From contig JAZTZP010000124.1 in assembly GCA_045637525.1 (NCBI GenBank), positions 1 through 12,784 on the forward strand: a stretch of 12,784 bases of DNA. The letters run 5' to 3'. The position numbers and the translations under genes are program-made. This DNA comes from JAZTZP01 sp045637525. Lineage in GTDB: Bacteria; Bacillota; Clostridia; UBA1381. Below the pieces are notes generated by a model. That model was not told the DNA's origin, did not search any database, and saw nothing but the letters and a program-made list of their open reading frames with translations. Of this stretch, positions 4,656 through 12,784 are shown piece after piece (positions within the stretch are counted from its first letter, which is position 1; each line of letters opens with the position of its first letter).

Positions 4656-6365
4656 ATGAAGAAAATAATACTGTATGTTGTTGCGGTGGTTACTCTTTTA
4701 ATGACAGGAGTGTGTGCAAAGGCTTCGGAGCCTGTGGCGGGTGTGAAGTGTATTTCATCTGCGGAAAAAGAGGATATAACAATAGTTTTTGATGAAGAGA
4801 AGTATTCTGAAAAGACTGCAAAATGGATGTCCGGTTATATAATAAATGAAAACGGTATAATCGTTTATATCGGTGAGGCAAGACCGGGCGAGGGGGATCT
4901 CACATACACTATAAACAGCGGAGGTGAAACAACAAGGACCTATACCGCAATAGGAAGTGTTGAATTAAAAGACGGAACGGTTATAAATAATTTTGCTGAT
5001 CCGTATGTGTTTACGCTTTATACATATGCCGAAAAGCAGGAGGCAATGAATAAGATATTAAACGAAGGCGCGGCGTTTGAAACATATAAAGATGTATTAT
5101 CTTTAGAATTTGATGCGTTGTATCACAAAATAAATAACCGTAGTGCCATAGTAAATAAGATGAAAGAGATTTTAGGAAACGGAGAACTGACTCAGGAAGC
5201 TTTCTTAAATGCTTTTGACGTTTCGCTTGTTTCGGCGGCAATTTCCCTTAAGGATGCCGGCGTTATGGAATTTTTGGTAAACAATTATTCCGAAATTTTA
5301 GGAATAGACAAAGAGGGTAAGGAATACGGATGGTTTTTGAATGACTTATCTTCCGAAAAGAAACAAAAGGTTTACAGCTATATGGCAAAAAGAGCGTATG
5401 AGACTGAGGCGGAGGTTTCAGAGGCTTTTAATGCAGGAACATTTCTTATAAAGCTCTCAACTCTTCATCAGAGTAAGGTAGAAAGCTTTTTAAGAGACGG
5501 AAACGGCGTATATACCGAGGATAACAGCGTGCTTACACTCGATTTTGAAAGATTTGACAGAGTAATTGCGCCGTATAACGCAAGGAGAGAATATACAACA
5601 GGACTTCTTACGGGAAAAGAATATGAAAGCTTAAGAGCACTTGAAATTGCATTTTCTGAAGCAATTACAAAAGGCGAAAAATATACTGCAAAACCCGAGA
5701 GCAGCAACCCCGGCGGCGGCGGTGGCGGCGGCGGAGGAGGAGGCGGTGGCGGTAGTTCATCGTTTGAGGGAATAAAGGTTTCCACAGTAAACGATCCCGT
5801 TCCGACCGTGACAGACAAAGAGGAGCATGCATTTAAAGATTTAGGTGATGCCGAATGGGCAATACCGGAAATTACATATTTTGCGGAAAAAGGCTGGATA
5901 AACGGAGTAGGCGACGGAAGATTTGCGCCTAATGATAATGTTACAAGAGAGCAGTTTGCAGTAATTGCGGCGGCGGCGTTTGAACTGGAGGGCGTTGAAA
6001 CAGAGCCTGAATTTAATGATGTAGATAAAAATTCATGGTATTATGATGCTTTAAAAACGCTTTACAGTCTTGGACTGATAAAAGGTCAGGGCGAAATGTT
6101 CGGAACAGGTCAGAATATAACAAGAGAAGACATGGCGGTAATGCTGTACAGAATTGCACAGTATAAAGGTATCGTTCTTGAAGAAGTAAGAAGCGGAGAG
6201 TTTGCTGACGAGGGGGAAATAAGCGATTATGCGAAGGACGCAGTGAATGCACTTTATGCTTCAAAAAATATAGAAGGCATGGGTGACGGCATTTTCTCAC
6301 CGAAGAGCAACGCAACAAGAGCACAGGCTGTTAAGATGATTTGTAATATTACAGGAGGGATATGA
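4656..6365 (+). CDS. Secreted SLH-domain surface protein with polyglycine linker
   Basis: A 569-residue exported protein. The signal peptide is MKKIILYVVAVVTLLMTG... to about residue 22. An immunoglobulin-like beta-rich region lies at about 25-125. A largely helical region covers about 128-345; I recognise no family there. A run of 14 glycines (353-366) then links to three SLH repeats at about 391-445, 451-505 and 514-565, with FAPNDNVTREQFA-, ITREDMAV- and ATRAQAVK-type signatures. SLH triplets anchor proteins to pyruvylated cell-wall polymer. No catalytic motif is visible, so a binding or structural role is likely. An in-frame ATG at 4629 exists inside the regulator gene, but ATG 4656 gives a proper signal peptide and is 11 nt after GGAG. 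The gene is one base after the regulator stop and one step ahead of the next SLH gene. Confidence 0.85.
   Translation: MKKIILYVVAVVTLLMTGVCAKASEPVAGVKCISSAEKEDITIVFDEEKYSEKTAKWMSGYIINENGIIVYIGEARPGEGDLTYTINSGGETTRTYTAIGSVELKDGTVINNFADPYVFTLYTYAEKQEAMNKILNEGAAFETYKDVLSLEFDALYHKINNRSAIVNKMKEILGNGELTQEAFLNAFDVSLVSAAISLKDAGVMEFLVNNYSEILGIDKEGKEYGWFLNDLSSEKKQKVYSYMAKRAYETEAEVSEAFNAGTFLIKLSTLHQSKVESFLRDGNGVYTEDNSVLTLDFERFDRVIAPYNARREYTTGLLTGKEYESLRALEIAFSEAITKGEKYTAKPESSNPGGGGGGGGGGGGGGSSSFEGIKVSTVNDPVPTVTDKEEHAFKDLGDAEWAIPEITYFAEKGWINGVGDGRFAPNDNVTREQFAVIAAAAFELEGVETEPEFNDVDKNSWYYDALKTLYSLGLIKGQGEMFGTGQNITREDMAVMLYRIAQYKGIVLEEVRSGEFADEGEISDYAKDAVNALYASKNIEGMGDGIFSPKSNATRAQAVKMICNITGGI
5712..5753 (+). 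repeat. Polyglycine codon run (14 GGN codons)
   Basis: Fourteen consecutive glycine codons, mixing GGC, GGT and GGA, form a locally G+C-rich tract in an A+T-rich gene. It encodes the flexible hinge between the surface part and the SLH anchor. The mixed codons limit slippage, but near-identical GGC blocks could still vary in length between strains. Confidence 0.95.
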
Positions 6366-6367
6366 TT

Positions 6368-9109
6368 ATGCGAAAAAAATTAATCAGTTTAACATTAATA
6401 ATATCCTTTATATTTGGATTGTTTGGCGTTTCAAATGCTGAGGAGCCGGATTTTGAATTGCTCGCAAAGCTTGGCATAAGTATTGATTTTTCGGACGACT
6501 CTACCGCAGTTACAAGAAAAGAGCTTGCCCAGATTGCAATAAATCTTATGGGGCTTCAGATTATCGAAAAAGGCGAGGCTGTGTTTTTCGATGTACCTGA
6601 AAAGCATAAGGATTTTGCAATTATAAATACTGTGTATCAGAACGGAATTATGTCGGGCTATGCCGACATGACATTCCGTCCGGAAAATGCCGCAAATACT
6701 ACCGATGCCGCAGGCATTATGATATCAATGCTCGGTTATGGCGGTGCTTTAAAATCCTTAAGTAAAGAAAGAAACAACGAGATTTGTATGGCGCTTGCCA
6801 ATAATGCAGGCATATACGATGGTGTAACGGGCGGAGCTTTAACGAAAAACAAGCTTGGCAAAATGTTTCTTAATATGCTTGAAGCAGAAGAAGCTGATAT
6901 GCTTATGGAGGATGACACAGCCTTTGATTATATCGGCGGCGGAGAAACGTATATTGCATCGAAGTACGGACTTACGGTAGTCCGCGGAACCTTGCAGTCG
7001 GTAGGTGAGGCGAGTGTTTTAAACGCAGACGTTGCAGGATACGGACGTATAAGCATAGACGGCGCACGATATACCGACGGCGGACTTGACTTAATTAGTT
7101 ATCTCGGTCACAGAGTAAAAGCCGTAGTCAATGAAGAGGACGGAACACTTTTATCCATAAAGTCTTTAGAGAGTGAACAGGAGGAGGTTGTAATACCGGC
7201 GGAGAGCATTATTTCTTATGATAGTTTTACATTAAACTACTATAACGAAAAAGACTCTGTAAAACAAGAGAAGATAAGCCCAAGTTCACGAATTATTTTA
7301 AACGGTAAAAATGCCGTGTACAGCGAAGAGCTGTTTAGTCCGGTTGTTGGAAGTATAAGACTGACATCTGAAAATGAAAATGATGAATATGAAACTGTTA
7401 TAATAACATCTGAGGTTTATGTAAGAGTAAATTCATTATCGGAACAGAATTTAACGGACGGAATAACCCAGCAAAAAATAAATCTGGATAATAAGGACGT
7501 TGCTGTTTTTACAGACGGGGAAAAAGGCGGCTTAAGCTCGCTTAATATCGGAACGTTTGCAAGAGTTGCGGCGGATGAAATGACAGTTACGGAAGACGGA
7601 CTTGTATGGCCGGATAATGAAAAATCCGATACAATTACAATTACGGTATTACCGGGAGAAAGCATTGTCGGAAAAGTTACGGGATACAGCGGAGAAGAAA
7701 TGTTTGTAGACGGTGTCGGATATGAGACGAGTCTGTATCTTGAAAACCTGCTTGACGCCGGAATACTCAAAAAACCGGCGATTACGGCGGAAGTAACGCT
7801 GCAGCTAAATGAAGAAGGAGAGCTTATATATTTCTCAGCTGATTCGATGTTTGGAGCGGATGCCGGGCTTGAATACGGATATTTACTCCATTTCGGATAT
7901 GATACGGACGTAGAAAAGTTTATTGCTACCGTTGTAAACACAAAGGCAGAGCGAGTTACATTAAATGGTTCGGAAAACTGTCGTTTAAACGGACAGAAAT
8001 TAGACCGGAACAACTTTAAGGCAAGTACGGGAAGCAATATGGACTTATTTGTAAACGGAGAAGTCAGAAGACAGCTTGTTATGTACAAGGTAAATACTGC
8101 CGGTGAAATCATCAATATCTATACTGCAAAGGACTATGCAAATCAATATCTTCTTGACAGTGCGGGAATTGCTACAACTGTTGTAAATCCTACATATAAA
8201 GAATCGGGATTTTGCGGCTATGATGATGAGAATTTTTCGCTTGACTTTACGGCAACCTCGTCTTTGTTCAGAGCCGGATTTAACCATCTGTATTATTTCG
8301 GAGATAAAACAATTTCTTTTGTAGTTCCTAAAAATCCGTATGATTTAAATCGGTATAATATACTTTTACAGGAGGCAAAAGGCGCTTTTGCATATGACAA
8401 TAATTACAGCGTAAGTATTTATAATGTTACAGATTCGTTTGAGATAGGCGTTATTTTACAGGATAATTCAATAATTGAAAATTCTGAGATAAGAGATCTT
8501 GGTTATAATGTTTACGGCGGAGAGAATCAGACGCATATTATAACGAAAAAAGAACTGGCATGGGATGAGGAAGAAGAGGCTTTAAAAGCAAGATTTGTCG
8601 TTGATAACTTTATACATAACAGCGATGGAGCAATGCGCAGCTCGACTATCATGTGTCAGGATGATGAACGTACCGATACCGATTCAAGATATAAAGCGTT
8701 CCCCGGAATATCTTTTGCAAGCCTTGAGCCCGGAGATTTGCTTCATATTGCTATGGACAGCTCGGGGCTGGTTGAAAAATTCAGAATAGTTTTCAGAATA
8801 TCTTCGATGTATAACAGCAATGGTACTGTAAATTACAGAAAGCTTAACAATTCTACGATGGAACATTCTATTGTAGGCTGCTTAAGCAGAGTGGTGAAAA
8901 TCAATCCCGACGGAAGTCTTATTCTTTCATACAGTCAGACTGATGAATTTACATCGCTATACCGTGCAAGCCGTACGGAACAGTCGTATTTGTTTGATAT
9001 GAAAATGAAACGTGGCGAAAAATTTGATTTCAGTCAGATAGAAGTGGGCGATACAGTATTTACCCGTTCGGAAAGCGGAACTGTGAGAGAAATATTTGTA
9101 TACAGATAA
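6368..9109 (+). CDS. Large secreted SLH protein with repeated beta-rich modules
   Basis: A 913-residue exported protein. The signal peptide (MRKKLISLTLIISFIFGLFG) ends near residue 24. SLH repeats lie at the N-terminus, about 30-165: one around TRKELAQIAINLMG, a clearer one around FFDVPEKHKDFAIINTVYQN to FRPENAANTTDAAG, and a weak third. The rest is beta-rich, with recurring modules in which a G.V/L start is followed by an I.IDG..Y-like strand and a V..NEEG.L turn (for example near residues 200-260 and 430-500). I recognise no catalytic motif; a surface scaffold or glycan-binding role is inference. An ATG at 6362 overlaps the previous stop, but only ATG 6368 is correctly spaced (8 nt) from GGAGGG 6354-6359. 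It belongs to the SLH operon. Confidence 0.8.
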   Translation: MRKKLISLTLIISFIFGLFGVSNAEEPDFELLAKLGISIDFSDDSTAVTRKELAQIAINLMGLQIIEKGEAVFFDVPEKHKDFAIINTVYQNGIMSGYADMTFRPENAANTTDAAGIMISMLGYGGALKSLSKERNNEICMALANNAGIYDGVTGGALTKNKLGKMFLNMLEAEEADMLMEDDTAFDYIGGGETYIASKYGLTVVRGTLQSVGEASVLNADVAGYGRISIDGARYTDGGLDLISYLGHRVKAVVNEEDGTLLSIKSLESEQEEVVIPAESIISYDSFTLNYYNEKDSVKQEKISPSSRIILNGKNAVYSEELFSPVVGSIRLTSENENDEYETVIITSEVYVRVNSLSEQNLTDGITQQKINLDNKDVAVFTDGEKGGLSSLNIGTFARVAADEMTVTEDGLVWPDNEKSDTITITVLPGESIVGKVTGYSGEEMFVDGVGYETSLYLENLLDAGILKKPAITAEVTLQLNEEGELIYFSADSMFGADAGLEYGYLLHFGYDTDVEKFIATVVNTKAERVTLNGSENCRLNGQKLDRNNFKASTGSNMDLFVNGEVRRQLVMYKVNTAGEIINIYTAKDYANQYLLDSAGIATTVVNPTYKESGFCGYDDENFSLDFTATSSLFRAGFNHLYYFGDKTISFVVPKNPYDLNRYNILLQEAKGAFAYDNNYSVSIYNVTDSFEIGVILQDNSIIENSEIRDLGYNVYGGENQTHIITKKELAWDEEEEALKARFVVDNFIHNSDGAMRSSTIMCQDDERTDTDSRYKAFPGISFASLEPGDLLHIAMDSSGLVEKFRIVFRISSMYNSNGTVNYRKLNNSTMEHSIVGCLSRVVKINPDGSLILSYSQTDEFTSLYRASRTEQSYLFDMKMKRGEKFDFSQIEVGDTVFTRSESGTVREIFVYR

Positions 9110-9122
9110 GGAGGTAAGGAAA

Positions 9123-12100
9123 TTGAAAAGAATTATAAGTTTATTTCTGGCATTTGTGATGCTCGGTTCTGTATGTGTTTTTGCGGCTTCAGAGACGAAA
9201 TATACAGATTATATGGCATCTGCCGGATATCTTGACAGCATACCGTCTCCCGATAGTCCGATTACAAGACAGGATGCGGCAATGATGGTTGGAAGAGCTA
9301 TCGGTGCGGCAAAAGATGGTGCGGAAAATGTTAATAATCCTTATGCTGATATTGACAGTGCTAATCCGGCATATTCGGAAATCCTTGCTCTTGGTGAGGT
9401 CGGAATAATGGTGGGTAACGGTAGCGGGTTTAATCCCGGAAGTAACATAACCCGTGAGGAATTTGCGATAATAATTGAGCGTGTTTATAAATTTGCATCA
9501 AACGACCTGCCTCATGATGAGGAAGTGTTTGAACAGAGATTTGTAGACTTTAACGACATATCCGAATGGGCAAGACAAAGCGTTGTAAATGTAGTGAAAA
9601 ACGGTATTTTCCTTGCGAGGAAGGGCAAATATTTCAAGCCGAAGGAGCTTGTAACATATGAGGAAGCGGCTGAGGCTGTATATAAGGTTGCAAAGATTAA
9701 TGTAAAACCTGAGTTGTTCCCGGAAGGTGAAGCTTATGGCGATCCGGAAAAGTTATACAGCGTATATCAGAAAGCGATAATTACGCCGAATGCCGGAATT
9801 GCCGGATTTGGAGTAGTTGCAAGGTTTAACGGTTCACCGGGTGAGATTTACTTTTCAAGAACCACAACAAAGCCGGATCAGGAAAACAGACGCGGAAATC
9901 CCGTTTCGCCGGTAGTTTTCGGCAGAGTTACCGACCCGGACGGAAACGTTGTTGCAAGAGTTCGCCTTGACTACAAGGAAAACGGAACTATGCAGAAAAT
10001 TGTTAATATAAACGACGGAAAGCCCGGAATATGGCAAATTCAGATTATAAACGGAAGATTAAATGATGAAGTTGCGATAGGAATAAACGGCGCTTCAAGC
10101 TGGGGCGTAAGAGGCGAGGTAAGCTTTAAATATACCGAAACAACTCCGAAAGAGGGATATTTCTGGGTTCCGAAAAAGTTTCAGAATGCAAGTATTGCGG
10201 GGACAGAGGCTTTTAGTATTAAAGATGAATCGGGAACTCTTATAGCTTCGAGTACAAATACGAAAAGAGGAAATTACGGTCAGACTTTAGAGAACTCTTC
10301 TCTTAAGCCGGAATCGGTTTACAGTATTTCGGTACCGGAGACCTTCAGAGGTGATTTCTGGATGGAGGGCGTTGCAGGATTGCTTTGCCCGACAGCCGAT
10401 ATGGCAAGAGATTTAAAAGGAAACGTTGTTTATACATCGGACGGAGTACAATGTCATGGGCCTCTTCAGGCAAGAGCTTATGAAATGGCACACAAAATCT
10501 ATAATGATAATAACGGAGATTTCAGCATTGATATTTCCGGAAGACCGGAGACGCTTCCTGAGAATTTGCAAAATCCGTTAGCCGAATCATATAATTTCGG
10601 AATATATTCAGGATTTTTATCAAGCGCCGAGACAGCTCTTGAAACAATATCACTCGTACCCGGCCCGTATCTCGGACACCGTGTTTCACTTGAGCTTGCA
10701 AGGGAGGGAAAACCACCGTTTGATACTGAAACATGGGAAGTAGGCAATTTTGATACACACGGATCAAGTACCGGAAAATTTGCAGGACTTCTGACTACAA
10801 ACAGTGAGCTTAATTATTATTACGGTGAAAAGGGCGTTGCCGACAGGATTGCGCTTATGCTTCTTAATATAATATATACATCGACTGATGACGGTTGGTT
10901 TTGTGATTCAAAGAATACGGAGTTTGCTGGAAAGACATATCCTACAACTTACGGAAACTTCTCAATGGGTCCGGCAACCGAGAATTTCTGGATGTGTAAG
11001 AATTATTTCGATCCCGAGGTGAGAGATCTTATCCAGGAAGGTCTGGAGATGATAGCAGATAAGAATATGAATTTCAGAGGCTGCGGTCCTTCAAACCAAT
11101 GGGGATTTGGTATCAGAGTTGCACTATATATGTACAGAGCGACCGGAGAAGAACGCTATCATGACTATTTCAAGCGTGCGATTGAGGGCTGGAATACAGA
11201 GGAATTGTGGCCTGATTATGTGGGAGTTACGCCTGCCGGATATCCGATAGAAAATGCCGGAGCGGACGGAAGCTATTTCTACATGAATGTAGCGGATTAC
11301 GCACATTATCATAAATATACACAGATGCCCGGAGCAGACCCGAAGACATGTGAGAATATAAGAGAAATTATAAATAAGGCTCTTGAGTTTGAGAAATTCT
11401 TTATTGTTACACCGATAAAGGGATTGGGGTCTGCGGCTCCTAATCATTTCACATCGAGAAAAGAAGCGGCGATAAATACACCGGGTGGTCATTCAGCATG
11501 GGTAGAGATGGTTGATGAATATCCGCTTGCACGGGCTTTCTGGGACAGAGTTGATAAGATGATGTATGAAACGAATGAAAACGGAGTTTTACTTAACGGT
11601 AAGAGTGCAATTACGATGGCTCATTATGTAGCGACAGATGAGCATGCATGGGCAAAGCTTAAAAATATGTATGATAAGTACGATAATTATCACGGAGACT
11701 CAAGAAGCACAAGCGGAATTGCAGGCTGTTATGAAACAATGCTTGAACGTGATTTCGTAGAACCGGCAACGCTTCCCTGCGATGACGTTGATCAGGTATG
11801 GGAGCATCCCGGAATATTTGCTGTAAAGCATAAGGGAATATATATTTCTTCGTTCTATGAATCAACTCTGCCGGATAAGAAAGTTGCCGCAAACTCATGG
11901 TATGGCGGCGGACCTACTGTAATATGGTCGGAAGCAACAGGCCCGGCAAGCTATTCTAAAAAGCATATCGGATATTCGAAGGCGATAACCGGTGAAGAAA
12001 ATGTTATTTCTTCATGTATATTCGGTTATAATGCGGCAGGAAATCTTGTGGTATCGGGAAAAGAGCTTGCAACACTTGAAAAAATTGACGATGCTACATA

Positions 12101-12446
12101 TGCTATTTCAGGTCTTGAGACAACAAGCGGAAAGACTGTGAGATGGGAATATAAGCTGACAGATGAGGGAATAACGATGATTCCGTCTGTAAGTACTTTG
12201 GGCGAGGATGAAGAATATTATATCAATCTGCCGGTTATGGTTATGGAAAATCCTGAATATAAGGTAAATCTTGAACCGGGTAAGCTGACCTGCGAGTATC
12301 AGGGCAGAGTAACGGAATTTACATGGGATGCAAGACTTGAGGCTGAGCTTTTGGATGAAGAGGTTGAAGGAACAAATGCTTTAAGAAGACTCAGAATAAA
12401 GCTGTCCCACGAAATCCCGGCAGCGATTAGTATTGTGGCGAAGTAA
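9123..12446 (+). CDS. SLH-anchored putative polysaccharide lyase-like enzyme
   Basis: A 1107-residue secreted protein. The signal peptide (KRIISLFLAFVMLGSVCVFA) is followed by three SLH repeats at about 27-65, 73-125 and 140-190, then two beta-rich regions (about 210-345 and 350-430). A helical region at about 450-850 is rich in aromatic and His/Asn motifs (FDTHGSSTGKFAGLL, CGPSNQWGFGIRVALYMYRA, SAAPNHFTSRKEA, GGHSAWVEM). A C-terminal antiparallel beta region runs from about 870 (WEHPGIFAVKHKGIYISSF). This order, alpha/alpha toroid then beta sandwich, resembles heparinase II/III-like and related lyases. I cannot assign a family, catalytic residues or substrate; a hydrolase is possible. The start is TTG 9123: GGAGG lies 8 nt upstream and the signal peptide begins there. 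The stop codon overlaps MITE D. Confidence 0.75.
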   Translation: MKRIISLFLAFVMLGSVCVFAASETKYTDYMASAGYLDSIPSPDSPITRQDAAMMVGRAIGAAKDGAENVNNPYADIDSANPAYSEILALGEVGIMVGNGSGFNPGSNITREEFAIIIERVYKFASNDLPHDEEVFEQRFVDFNDISEWARQSVVNVVKNGIFLARKGKYFKPKELVTYEEAAEAVYKVAKINVKPELFPEGEAYGDPEKLYSVYQKAIITPNAGIAGFGVVARFNGSPGEIYFSRTTTKPDQENRRGNPVSPVVFGRVTDPDGNVVARVRLDYKENGTMQKIVNINDGKPGIWQIQIINGRLNDEVAIGINGASSWGVRGEVSFKYTETTPKEGYFWVPKKFQNASIAGTEAFSIKDESGTLIASSTNTKRGNYGQTLENSSLKPESVYSISVPETFRGDFWMEGVAGLLCPTADMARDLKGNVVYTSDGVQCHGPLQARAYEMAHKIYNDNNGDFSIDISGRPETLPENLQNPLAESYNFGIYSGFLSSAETALETISLVPGPYLGHRVSLELAREGKPPFDTETWEVGNFDTHGSSTGKFAGLLTTNSELNYYYGEKGVADRIALMLLNIIYTSTDDGWFCDSKNTEFAGKTYPTTYGNFSMGPATENFWMCKNYFDPEVRDLIQEGLEMIADKNMNFRGCGPSNQWGFGIRVALYMYRATGEERYHDYFKRAIEGWNTEELWPDYVGVTPAGYPIENAGADGSYFYMNVADYAHYHKYTQMPGADPKTCENIREIINKALEFEKFFIVTPIKGLGSAAPNHFTSRKEAAINTPGGHSAWVEMVDEYPLARAFWDRVDKMMYETNENGVLLNGKSAITMAHYVATDEHAWAKLKNMYDKYDNYHGDSRSTSGIAGCYETMLERDFVEPATLPCDDVDQVWEHPGIFAVKHKGIYISSFYESTLPDKKVAANSWYGGGPTVIWSEATGPASYSKKHIGYSKAITGEENVISSCIFGYNAAGNLVVSGKELATLEKIDDATYAISGLETTSGKTVRWEYKLTDEGITMIPSVSTLGEDEEYYINLPVMVMENPEYKVNLEPGKLTCEYQGRVTEFTWDARLEAELLDEEVEGTNALRRLRIKLSHEIPAAISIVAK

Positions 12447-12735
12447 ATTATAGTTTATCTTACGATAAAGCAATAGGATTTGGGTGACGCTTTGCAAGCC
12501 TCCCTTGCCTAACACCCCAGGGTGGCTTCTCTCGACGAAGTCAATTCACCTTCAGGGAGGGGGACCGCTTGCGGTGGTGGGATATCAAATTATCTATGTT
12601 TTTACTATATATTGTCAATGCATAATAAATGATATCCCTCCGTCACAGCTTACGCTGTGCCACCTCCCTTTAGGCAAGGGAGGCTTTAGCAAAGCAACCT
12701 TAACAGCCTATTCATTAGACAGATAAACTATAATT
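12446..12735. mobile_element. MITE D (290 bp), inserted at a stop codon
   Basis: The ends are AATTATAGTTTATC (12446-12459) and its exact complement (12722-12735), flanked by TA at 12444-12445 and 12736-12737. The left end continues as TTAC-GATAAA, matching the palindrome at 121-158 in reverse. Internally it has GCCTCCCTTGCCTAA / CCCTTTAGGCAAGGGAGGC arms, ACCGCTTGCGGT and CACAGCTTACGCTGTG hairpins, and the TAACACCCCAGGGTGGCTTC tract also seen in MITE C. The left TA is the first two bases of the stop codon of the preceding gene. It has no real coding capacity. Its long folded transcript would lie between two operon genes. Confidence 0.85.
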
Positions 12736-12772
12736 TAAAACAAAAAATAAAAAAAGGAAAGTGACAAACTAT

Positions 12773-12784
12773 ATGAAAAAACGA
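12773..12784 (+). CDS. Start of a further gene (cut by the window edge)
   Basis: ATG 12773 opens a frame reading MKKR up to the window end. AAAGGAAAG at about 12753-12761 is a plausible, slightly distant ribosome binding site. The basic start is compatible with another signal peptide, as in the three preceding genes, but four codons prove nothing. Before the MITE insertion it would have followed the lyase-like gene by about 35 bp, so it probably belonged to the same operon. Confidence 0.5.

Noticed and set aside
7417..8115. Long antisense frame in the second SLH gene (also 5468-5818 and others)
   Set aside because: They are shadows of strongly coding + strand genes, have low-complexity composition (poly-Pro opposite poly-Gly, Ser/Pro-rich) and no ribosome binding sites.
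12484..12726. An 80-codon open frame on the + strand
   Set aside because: It lies wholly within MITE D, consists of translated repeat arms, and has no ribosome binding site.
1..12784. tRNA or rRNA genes
   Set aside because: No cloverleaf, CCA-ended acceptor stem or ribosomal RNA core sequence was seen on reading both strands.

Overview
The window looks like a chromosomal segment of an anaerobic Gram-positive Clostridia-class bacterium. It is A+T-rich, starts are preceded by strong AGGAGG-type ribosome binding sites, promoters are close to the sigma-70/sigma-A consensus, and three consecutive secreted proteins carry S-layer homology (SLH) domains, which bind secondary cell-wall polymers in Gram-positives. 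The dispersed GCCTCCCTTGCCTAAAGGG-type repeats recall those I associate with gut Clostridia. No species can be named from the sequence alone.

Layout. (1) 1-1199: an array of short hairpins joined by ATTTCAC, a perfect palindrome, a GNAT acetyltransferase (+), its terminator, and a convergent DUF1294 membrane protein (-). (2) 1251-1945: a translationally coupled minus-strand pair, a PQ-loop/SemiSWEET-like membrane protein and an alpha/beta-hydrolase C-terminal fragment. They are fired from a divergent regulatory region with a 14-bp-arm palindrome and a perfect consensus promoter pointing the other way into repeats. (3) 1946-2505: a TA-flanked miniature inverted-repeat element (MITE A) carrying a second, nested miniature element with an 18-bp terminal inverted repeat and a 9-bp target duplication, followed by a truncated MITE copy. 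(4) 2602-3090: a small helical protein of unknown function (-) behind a strong promoter and a ~155-nt structured leader ending in a perfect intrinsic terminator with an overlapping alternative hairpin. (5) 3150-3418: MITE C. (6) 3602-12446: a tightly packed operon of an AraC-type response regulator and three SLH proteins. (7) 12446-12735: MITE D, inserted exactly at the stop codon of the last operon gene; another secreted-type gene begins at 12773.

The operon (regulator, then two large SLH/beta-rich surface proteins, then an SLH-anchored protein resembling alpha/alpha-toroid polysaccharide lyases) reads as a cell-surface polysaccharide-binding and degrading locus with its own transcription factor; no sensor kinase or transporter is in view. 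The substrate cannot be read from the sequence.

The most unusual signals are non-coding. Two hairpin arrays (23-119 and 2043-2165) share the spacer ATTTCAC and the same order of four hairpins, while stem sequences differ in compensatory fashion; they are bounded by two different kinds of inverted-repeat end. The other is the leader at 2895-3053, which has promoter, long helix, alternative hairpin, terminator and RBS all in register.
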